NCBI GenBank assembly: GCA_965112735.1
Contig: OZ218950.1
Coordinates: 4,464,001-4,528,000, forward strand
Reading direction: 5' to 3'
DNA: 64,000 nucleotides
DNA from: Phaeosaccion multiseriatum
Lineage: Eukaryota > Ochrophyta, other classes
The position numbers and the translations under genes are program-made. Under the pieces are notes generated by a model. It was not told the DNA's origin. It ran no database searches and saw only the letters and a list, made by a program, of their open reading frames with translations. Below are positions 55,654 through 64,000 of this stretch, piece after piece (position 1 is the stretch's first letter; the number at the start of each line of letters is the position of its first letter).

Positions 55654-58600
55654 ATGAGAATATTTAGGTTTGGGAAGCTCTTGCCGTTTCTCTTGCTTTC
55701 CGGTCCTTCAGTGCAGCTGTGCAAGGCCAGGTGCTCTGGTGCCGGAGGGGACGGGCTCGCTCCCGAGGTTGTTGATGATGGGGACGGAGCTCCGACGCTA
55801 GTGGAGCAGCGATGGGATGGAGTTGGTGCTGACGGCTTGATTGATCATAGTATTCAAGTACGTTGGTCGCCGCCGGGCTCCATCATACCTGACACCCACG
55901 CCTTCATTTTGAGTCAGTGGGGCACGTTAAACGTGAGGAGTACGGGAAATGACAAAGATACTGTGGATCGGACGCTGCTTGACATGGACGACGATGTGTT
56001 TAGCTGGCACGACCGAGGCATGAACAGCTTTGCCATCGACCCTGATTACGGCGTGGCCGGCGACAACTACTTTGTCTACATCATATACACAGGACAACCA
56101 GATACACCTTTCCCGGACGACCAGTGCGGCCGCAATGCAGACGCAGGTGACGCCAGAGAGTTTTGCGGCGCTCCTGGGGTGCTGCAGCGCTTTATCATGG
56201 AGCCCATCTTTGACGGGGATGATGTGGTGGGCTATGAGGACCTGGTACCCGACACCGTTCTCATTAAGGACTGGTTCTCCTCCTCCCCTACCCATCACAT
56301 GGGCTCCATCGAGTTCCTCTCGGGGGACGGGAGCATGCTTCTCTCCTCGGGGGAGGGGGCTCAAGCCGATGGCGCTATCGATACGGGCTTCTCATATGAC
56401 CCTGCGTCTATTGACGATGGGGATGAAGACAGGCCTCAGGGGAGTTTCCGAGCGCAGAGGATGGACTTTCTGCACGGGAAGGTGCTGCGCATTCTGGGCG
56501 GGGCTTTGCGCTCCACGTCGGAGTTGGTGCTTGGGGAAGACTTTTACATCGTTGCAATTGGGCTGAGGAACCCCTTCAGGCTGACACAACACCCGGAGAC
56601 TGGCGTTGTGTACATTGGTAAGAAGATATTAATTGTGGGGCAGGGAATGAGGGGGCGGGTGGATGTGATGTATACGCACAAGTATGTGGCAAAGAGGGAA
56701 CGAAAAATGCTTTGCTGTTTGTTTGTTTGTATTTTCAATCCGTTTGTAGGCGGCGAAGACCCTCGTTTGACAGTTACTCACCCCGCAAGCGTCCATTCTC
56801 TCCCCCTTTCCCTTCCTCTCCTGACCTCTCCTCTCCTCCCCCCTCTTCTCGTCAGGTGATGTTGGGTCGTCAGGCTCTGAAGCTCGGGAGGAGATCAACG
56901 CCATGCCCAATCCGGAAGGTGCCACAGAGGTAAGCAGAGTCCTTCACCTCGGCATCCCCAGTCCAGACGTTGACATGTATATCGAATTTAGGCCTCACCT
57001 GGTCGGGATGGCAGTGGATGAAAAAGAGCGTTTCGATTTCCTGCTCGGGCGTGGGTGGGTGCGGGGGTGCGTGTGGGTGGGTGGTTGATGCGTGCGAGCG
57101 ATGGTTTAGTGGATATCTACATAAAGACAACACCACATGTATACATACACACGCTCATCGCTCTGTCTCCCTCTCTCCCTCTCTCCCTCTTTCCCTCTCT
57201 CTCTCCCTCCCTCCACTCCCTCCCCTCCTCCTTCCCTCCACTCACTCCCTCCCTTCCTCCGACTCCCTCCCCCCTCCACCTCTTCACTGACCAACCAACC
57301 ACAGGTCCTCGCGAACTTTGGGTGGCCCTGCATGGAGGGGGTGCAGCCTCATACAGGCTTTCAGGCCTTTGTGGAAGATGCCCCTGACAGCCCAGAAGTT
57401 GCCACGTGTAAGAGTATCTATGATGGCGACTTGCCCCTCTACACCCCTCCTGTCTACCACTACAGAGACACCAGAGAGGAGCCATTTGATCCCGCGTTTC
57501 CAAACGCCTGCCAACCGAATGGTAATCCTGCTTCTGGAGCAATTTCAGCGCTGGCTGTTCTCCCGGAGACGGGCCCCTTGGCCTCTCAGTTGGGCGGGGT
57601 GCTGATGTTCGCGGACTATGCCAAGCTGTGTGCAGTGTACTTTGAGAGGAAGGCAAACGGAGATCCGGACTTCACCAAGGCTCACGTGTTGCACGAGGGT
57701 GAGCAATTTGTTGACATACGAGTTGCCCCAGACGGACTTGCCTACCTTGCAGTCACCTCTGGCTCCAATCACGGGGTCATGGTCGTCACCTCGGTGAGTG
57801 TGTGTGTACGTGTATGTGTGTGGGTGTGGGTGAGTGAGTGAGTGGCGTGAGTGCGTGAGCGTGGTGAGTGTGTGAGTGGGTAGGGTGAGTGGTTGGGCGA
57901 GTGAGTTTCAGCGCGGCGAGAAAGGGGGAAGAAGGACGAGGAAGCAAGTCGAAGGCAGTCTGAGGAGGAGGGCTGGAAATGGAAGGCGGCAAGTTGCGTT
58001 GTGGCTTCCGTGTCGTCTCTAGAGGGGGGGGGGTGTATTTTTACCTTGCTGATATTGTCTTTGTTGTGGTTGTTGCTGGTATTCTTGTTCGTGTTATTGC
58101 TGCTACTGTTACTCTTACTGCTGCTGCTGCTGCTACTGCTACTGCTACTGCTACGGCCACTGCCACTTCCACCGCTACCGCCACCACCTGCGCAGGCGCA
58201 AGGCGTACTCCCCCCAGTGGCAGGACTGGAGACAAACATTAAGCCTGCCAACATCGAAACGGGCGGGGAGCTGATGTTTGACGCGAGCTCGTCCTTCACT
58301 TCCAGCCTGACAGACGACATCGAGACCTACTCCTTCGATTTTGACGGGGACAGAGAGGAAGACCAGGTCTCAGACTCGGCCACAGGCAGCTTCACGTACG
58401 ACGAGCCTGGCGTGTACCTCGCGTCTGTCACTGTTCGGACGCGGGAGGGAGGACTGCATTGTGTGGAGCTCGGGGTTGTTGTCGGGGTGGATTTCCAAGT
58501 CGAAATGGACCCGCCCTCTGGAGAGTGGTCCGTGGGGGATGAGGTGACGTACGAGCTGTCGGTGATTACCCCAGGGGGCGGGGGAGTGGCCCTTGACATT

Positions 58601-61334
58601 GAGCCTGAGGACATTACCTGGTCCATGCGCACTCGACACTGCGAGTTCGACGCCTGTGCGGGTGCTTCACGCTGCCACAACCACGCCGGAGTGGTCAATG
58701 CCCCTCGCTTTGGGTTGACGGGGTCTTTCAACCCCTTGCCACATGAGCTGCCATCCTCCGTGTCTCTGACTGCCTCCTTCAATATCATGGGCACGGAGGT
58801 GGTCAGAGAATTCGAGACGACGGCGCGGATTAGGGCCTTTGAGATAAGCTCCACACCGGTCATCGGAGTGGCCTTCCGGGCAGGGGAGGCAGGGGAAGTG
58901 TGCCCTCACTCCAACCCTCCTTGCACGATTGAAGTGATGGACGGTAACAACATGGCCTTGTCACTGGACAGTAGACTCCAGGCGGACTCTGAGGGCGTGT
59001 GGGAGCTGGACCGTTGGGAGATGACCCAAGAAGGGGGCGGCGGGGCGGAAGAGTTCACAGGCCTGGTATTGTCTAGCCCTGTGGCTGGCGATGGAGAGGT
59101 GAAGGCGCACTTTGAGCAGCTTGACGTGACAAGGGACAGTGATGACCTTGATCAGGTGGTTCTTGCTGCAGCAGAGGAGGAGGGCTTTGAGCGGATTCGT
59201 GTTCGTTGGGCGGCTGTGGAAGGGGCGACCCATTACATCATCTACCTCCAGACCACCACTGCCTTGGGCCACGCGCACCTGCCGACTTCCTCCTATGCGA
59301 GGGGGACAGTTGTGCCTTTTACCTCCACCACGGACTCTTTGGTGGTGCCCGATGGAGTGTATGACATGGAGGTGACAGTGGCGGCCTTCAACTATGACGA
59401 CCTTACTGTTGGGCCTTTGTCAGAGCCCGAGGTGGTGTCCATGACGAGCAGCGACAACACGTGCGTCAACAACAGCCCCGAGTGCGACTACACGACTGTG
59501 CTTTGCACCACGGAGGTGCGCGAGAGGGACCAAGCGAACGGGCTGGGGGCCTTCTACGACCTCTACTGTCTGGAGGACGAGTCTCACCCCGGCTGCGACA
59601 ACAACTTGGGCAGCGGCTGCCGCTTGTGCTACACTGACCGCTGCGCGTGGAGCGATAGTATAGGGGGCGACGAGCCTGAGGATGCGCCCGACTGCCCTCC
59701 CTGCGTGGCGGAGGCGTATGGGGTGGCTCAGCCAACGGACAGCTGCGAGACGGAGGACGGCCTCGTTCTTCTGTCGCAGACCGGGGGCCCGGACGACGAC
59801 TCGTCCGACGGCCCACAAACTGTAAGCCCGACTTCTGCGCCCACTGAAGCACCGACTCAGGTCCGCCTGCATGATTATTATGATTAGCCTCCCTCCCTCT
59901 CTTCCTCTCTCCCTCTCTGTCTCTCCTCTCTGTCTCCTCTCTCTCTCTCTTCCCCCCACCCCCCCCCCTCTCTCTCTACCTACCTACCTATATGCGTCTC
60001 GCGTGAGTCAGCGCCTGCCCTCACCCACCCACCTACCCCTCTTCTCTGCCCTTCCGCTTACCTCCTCTCGTTCAACAGTCTCCAACGGAAGCTCCAACTC
60101 CAAGCCCGACAGAAGACGCTACGTTTGCACCGACTGAGGTACGTTCGCCCCTGTTCTTGACCTTTGACTGCCAGCCCAGCCTTCATCCCTCCATTGGGTC
60201 ACGCAACTGCACGGCATGCGTGTGGCCTCATCCACACTTATTCTCTGCTCTTCTGTCCGGCAGGGTCCGACGGAAGCTCCAACCCCAAGCCCAGACAGTT
60301 CATTTGAACCGACTGAGGTGCGTGTAGTATCTCTCTGCTTACCTTTGTCCTTCGATTACGTCACGCAAGTGCGTATGCGCTTGGCCTCACTCTCACCCCT
60401 TCGCTACCCTTCTGCTGGCCTCTTCTCTCGTCCAAAAGGCTCCAACAGAAGCTCCAACCCCAAGCCCAGACGGTTCATATGCACCAACTGAGGTGCGTTC
60501 GATACCTCTCTGCGTGTATCTTCGTCCCTCGATGGGTCCTCGAAGGCTTGGGTTTTGGCCTCACCCACGCCTCATCAACACACCCCTTCTCTGCCTTTCT
60601 CTCGTCCAACAGGCTCCGACGGAAGCTCCAACCCCAAGCCCAGATGGTAGTGTGCTCACCTCTACATTGACTGAGGTGCGTTCGCCACCTAGTCCGTGGC
60701 CCTTCTCGTATTTGTCAGTGTTCCATCCCTCGGTCGGCTGTCGTGCATGCATGCAAGTAAAGTAAAGTGTGCGCTTGGCCTCACTCACCCCCCTTCTCTT
60801 CCCTTCTCTTGCTCTTCTGCTTGCCTCCTCGTATCTTCCATCCAACAGGCTCCAACGGAGTCTCCAACCCCAAGCCCGGACAGCACCGTGCTCACCTCTG
60901 CACCAACTCTCGCCCCAACATACACCACCACCATAAGATTTCCCACGGCATCACCCACCACCACGGAAGGATTTGAGGACGGTGAGGGAGGAAACGGCAC
61001 TCCTAGTCCCACCCCAGCGCCAGAAGCAACGGATGAAGAAGAGCAAGGAGGAGGAGACAGAGGAGTAGGAGGAGGGAACGACGACGATCAAGATGAGGAA
61101 CGCTCGGAGGACCCTGTGGACACGCAAGGGGGCGATGGCGGCTCTTCGGGGGGGGCATTCGGCCAGTCCAAGGGCGCGTTCATTGCGACGGTGGCCGTGT
61201 CGAGTGTAGCTGGCGTTGTTCTGCTTGGCGCGCTGCTCAACTATAAAGTCTTGCCCGCTCTAGGAGCAGGTTCCAAGAGTGGTGGGGCAGCAGCAGGAGC
61301 AGCATCAGCCGCACCAGCAACTACAGCAGTGTGA
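55654..61334 (+). CDS. Secreted/membrane-anchored glucose-sorbosone dehydrogenase-like protein
   Basis: Exons: 55654-56617, 56856-56929, 57305-57793, 58196-59860, 60079-60138, 60264-60317, 60439-60492, 60613-60675, 60849-61334; 1302 residues. A signal peptide (FGKLLPFLLLSGPSVQL) starts it. Residues about 55-505 resemble the quinoprotein glucose/sorbosone dehydrogenase propeller: GMNSFAIDPDYG, FVYIIYTG, GLRNPFRLTQHPETG, YIGDVG...EEIN, FGWPCMEG and DIRVAPDGLAYLAVTSG. A PKD-like domain follows (FDFDGDREEDQ...YDEPGVYLASVTV, about 556-590), then a Cys-rich segment, then a stalk of APTEAPTPSPD repeats. One hydrophobic segment (FIATVAVSSVAGVVLLGALL) near the C-terminus anchors it. An extracellular, cell-wall-facing role is inferred; PQQ or sugar binding is not shown. 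The acceptor at 58195 was chosen to keep phase. Confidence 0.85.
60079..60912 (+). repeat. Tandem exon-intron units encoding (S/A/G)PTEAPTPSP repeats
   Basis: Five consecutive exons start at 60079, 60264, 60439, 60613 and 60849, so spacing is 185, 175, 174 and 236 bp. Each begins with a near-identical 30-base stretch (GCTCCAACGGAAGCTCCAAC and on), and the first four end in ACTGAG before a GTACGT/GTGCGT donor. The introns also share pieces such as GCGCTTGGCCTCAC. All exons are phase 0, so any can be skipped without frameshift. Confidence 0.9.
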
Positions 61335-62860
61335 GTGGGGAGGGGGGGGGGGAGGAGGAGCAGCAGAGGCTCAGAAGGAGCTAAGGAGCTGGGGCGAGGA
61401 GGGAGGTGATAACGCCCTGGGGTGGAGGGGAGAGAGAGAGGGGATGTAAGAGGCCGTAGCCGTAGTGCACTTGTAGTTGCACTTGGGGGATATGTTTAGT
61501 TTTGCCGTGGGGGGGGGGGAGGGAAGAGCAGAGAGAAGGGGGTCTGCTCGCGAGGGGGAAGGGGGGTTTCTTCCATTGTGCCATCGTGGTGTTTTTGTTC
61601 CTGTGGTTCTTGTTGTTTTGTGATGCCCCCCCCCCCCGCCAACTCCTTGTGTGTACAAAGGGGAGGGGGAAAGAGGCACACATTTTTATTTCGCCTAAGC
61701 TTTATCCTTGGTGATGCGCTTGGGTGAAAAAGGGACTCTTATTTATTTTCTCGCTGGTTTTATCCTTGAGATGCTAACGGGAAGTGCAGTTTTACTCAGA
61801 TGTATACGCCCTAAGAGTAGAGTACAACGAGCGGGGTGGGGGGGTTGGTTGCCTCACACACATGCCCACCCACCCTTGGGGGTGCTTTTATGGGGCATTG
61901 AGACATGCACACGATACAAATATTTTAATTATAGAAAATAATAAAAGAAAAAAGTATTTTCGCTCCAATTTGAGTAAATAACACCTATTGGCTAATGGTA
62001 GTGTCAGGGATGGTAAAAAAGAAGAAAAAGTGAACAACTTGAACCCTTCCCAGCATCTGTGAGTGGTGCCCCTCCCCTCATGTTCACACAACGCAACGCA
62101 GCGCATCGCTCCCCTTCCCCTCCCCCTCCCCTTCCCCTCCCACTCCCCCTCTTCCGCCCCCATACTCTCGCTCTGGCACCGTTCTGCGCAATAATTCATT
62201 CCCCACCCCCCTGACCCCCCCCCTCCCTCCTATGCCTACTTCTCTAAAACCCTTCCCCGCCCCGCCCCTTCCAATCTACCGTTCTCTCTCCTCTCCTTTG
62301 CTCTGTGACTCACTGATTTGCGATGTGAACGATCGACTTCCCCTCCGATACGCTTGCCTTTCTGACCCCCACTTTTCTAGCTCCTCCTCCCCTACGCTCC
62401 TTCCTCCACTCCTGCCCTACCTCTTCTTACCCCTCCCGCCCTCCGTACCACCTCCTTCTGCGAGGGAGCAAGCAATAACGAACTGATAGGCAACGATACT
62501 GCCGTTTCGTCACCTCGACAAAAAAGGGTTCAAAGCTGCACTTCGACCCCGTTTTCCCTCCTTCCCCTTTTCCGGCCTTTTCCCCAGTGGCTATGCCCCG
62601 ACTCGCCAACCTCTTCCCTCTCCCACCAGCAGTACCACAGTAGTGGCGATGGATAGTACAGGGTTGGTTCATCGCCCCCTTCCCCCCTCCTCACCCGCCT
62701 ACTCGCCTCGCTCTCACCTCTCGCTGGCCCGCTCAGGAGCTTGGAGCGTGTGGGCCACAAACACTCCTTGACCCTCAGCCCTACCCCAGCGGCGAACTCG
62801 GCGAAGTTCTCCCCACCACCACCACCACCGCTGCCCCCACTGCATTCACTGCATGCCTCA
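61335..62860. other. Spacer right of the dehydrogenase-like gene
   Basis: 1.5 kb. G-runs near 61340-61360 and 61508-61520, a C14 run near 61627, an AT-rich stretch at 61910-61985, and CCCT-rich sequence from 62100. On the minus strand 62530-62860 holds a possible continuation of the next gene (ENFAEFAAGVGLRVKECLW), but no splice join could be fixed. Otherwise nothing. Confidence 0.45.
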
Positions 62861-63245
62861 TCATGAGACGACGGACGACATGAGGGAGTCCTCGTCGCTT
62901 GTAGGAGCAGCGCCCCAATGCTGACTTCGTAATCCTTCCACGCGTCGTCCTCCTTCTTCTCCTTCTTCTCCGCCTTCTCCTCCTTCTCCTCCTGACCCCT
63001 CCTCCCCTCCACCACCACCACTGCCGCTGCTGTTGCTCTCGACGACTACTGCTGCTGCCGGTGCTCCCGCCTCCAGCGCCATCGAAGTTGAAGAAGAGGA
63101 AGGAGAGAATGATAGGGCCGGTGTTGGAGCGGGTGGGGACGGCGAGCGAGAGAGCAACAAAGAGGTAAACGATCCTTCGCTGCGGGGGCCCAACCCGCGG
63201 CCTCCTCCCTCGGACATTGGCATTGCCGCTTGCGATGCGTCTCCG

Positions 63246-63283
<38 letters not shown>

Positions 63284-64000
63284 ACTCAGCCCCGCCTCAC
63301 CAAGTGTAGACGCCTCGGCGAAGAGAGTCAAGGACAGATCCTGGGGCACCACCATGGCGGAGGGGGACGAGGAGGAGGGGCTCGCAAGCCGCGATACCAT
63401 CCCCTGCTGCTGCTGCTGCTGCTGCTGCAAGGGGGAGACAGGAGGCTGCTGCGAAGGCGCGCCCGACGAGGCAGTGGTGCACTGCAATTGCCACGACCCA
63501 TCATCAGACCGACGGTACTGATGGGCTAAGTGCGGGGACTGCTGCAGAAGCGGTCGGCCTTGAAGCAGTGCTTCCGCCCGAGCCCGAGACGAGCGCGTCG
63601 AGACTCCTCCCGCCGCACCACCACTGTTCGTGCCACTGTCGCTGAAGAAGCTTCTGTCACGGCTGCCGGTGCCGCTGCTGCGGCCACTGCCTCTGCTGCT
63701 GGTTGTGGTGGGGTTCATCATCCTGGCTCTCTTTGGTGGTGGTGGAGGAGGAGGAGTTCCCTGAGTCGGGTCACCGTCGCCGCATGACTGCTGCTGCTGC
63801 GTTTGCTGCTGTTCCTGTCGCTGAGACGATGGCGATAACGACGACGGCATGAAGTGGCTGTACGACAGCGGGGGCACCACGCGGTCAAGGGCCATCCTAC
63901 CCCCCATCCCGGGGCAGGAGGAGGCGAGGCGTCTCTCCTCCTGCTGCTCCTGCTGCTGCTGCTGCTGATGATGATGCTGTTGGTACTGCTGAGTGGCCCT
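62861..64000 (-). CDS. Gln/Ser-rich low-complexity protein, partial (cut by window edge)
   Basis: The minus-strand frame is open from the right edge (reading TQQYQQHHHQQ at about 63990) to a stop at 62861, so at least 378 residues are present and the start lies outside. Gln runs (63240-63285, 63405-63430, 63790-63810), Ser/Pro and Gly/Glu tracts dominate; a basic PKRARMM is nuclear-signal-like. Such composition is common in transcription factors and RNA-binding proteins, but no domain is seen. In the last 150 bases a second frame (EDDAWKDYEVSIGALL) looks equally coding, so an intron or alternative 3' end is possible. Confidence 0.55.

Noticed and set aside
58001-58195. Upstream extension of the dehydrogenase-like exon (poly-Leu stretch)
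   Set aside because: The Leu run is a CTG/ACT repeat in the intron; the acceptor at 58195 restores phase and domain continuity.
1-64000. tRNA, rRNA or other structured RNA genes
   Set aside because: No cloverleaf with the usual A and B box sequences and no rRNA-like segment was seen by eye; a covariance-model scan would be needed to exclude them.

Overview
The window is nuclear DNA from a eukaryote, and the best fit is a photosynthetic stramenopile (heterokont) such as a eustigmatophyte. Four genes begin with a hydrophobic ER-type signal peptide followed by a Phe-containing cleavage context like the ASAFAP motif of red-derived secondary plastids: SufD (VTA/F), leucyl-tRNA synthetase (VQG/FVGAP), a phytyl-ester-synthase-like protein (TSS/FVG) and a DUF4336 protein (STA/F). 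Genes are dense, on both strands, and most are split by short GT-AG introns. I rebuilt exon chains by hand by requiring reading phase to be kept at every junction; the totals all come out as whole codons. The species cannot be named from the sequence alone.

Layout, left to right. sufD (minus, 10 exons) and plastid leuS (plus, 7 exons) diverge from a 0.7 kb spacer. Next is a minus-strand FtsH-type AAA ATPase that stops where the M41 protease domain should begin. From 14.6 to 16.8 kb lie shards of a retroelement-like ORF arranged as nested palindromes. A large plastid phytyl-ester-synthase-like protein (plus, 3 exons, heavy homopolymer expansion) converges on the V-ATPase a-subunit gene (minus, 9 exons). 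From 28 to 33.5 kb there is a decayed zinc-finger ORF with a fold-back palindrome, a small membrane-protein gene, and a 2.7 kb element with 37 bp terminal inverted repeats and no recognisable transposase.

The right half holds an ABCF3/GCN20-type ATPase (plus, 10 exons), the ribosome-biogenesis GTPase LSG1 (minus, intronless), MND1 (plus, 6 exons; a meiotic recombination factor), a plastid DUF4336 protein (minus, 7 exons), a long LETM1 with EF-hands (plus, 6 exons), a small conserved-looking minus-strand ORF, an ankyrin-repeat pseudogene, a secreted or membrane-anchored glucose/sorbosone-dehydrogenase-like protein whose stalk is encoded by tandem mini-exons, and the end of a Gln-rich gene cut by the window edge.

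There is no operon logic. Neighbours are paired as divergent couples (sufD/leuS, LSG1/MND1, DUF4336/LETM1) or convergent couples. A window-wide oddity is the microsatellite load of the introns: purine-rich tracts begin at 5' splice sites and often copy the splice-site sequence itself, as in GTGAGTGAGTGAG.
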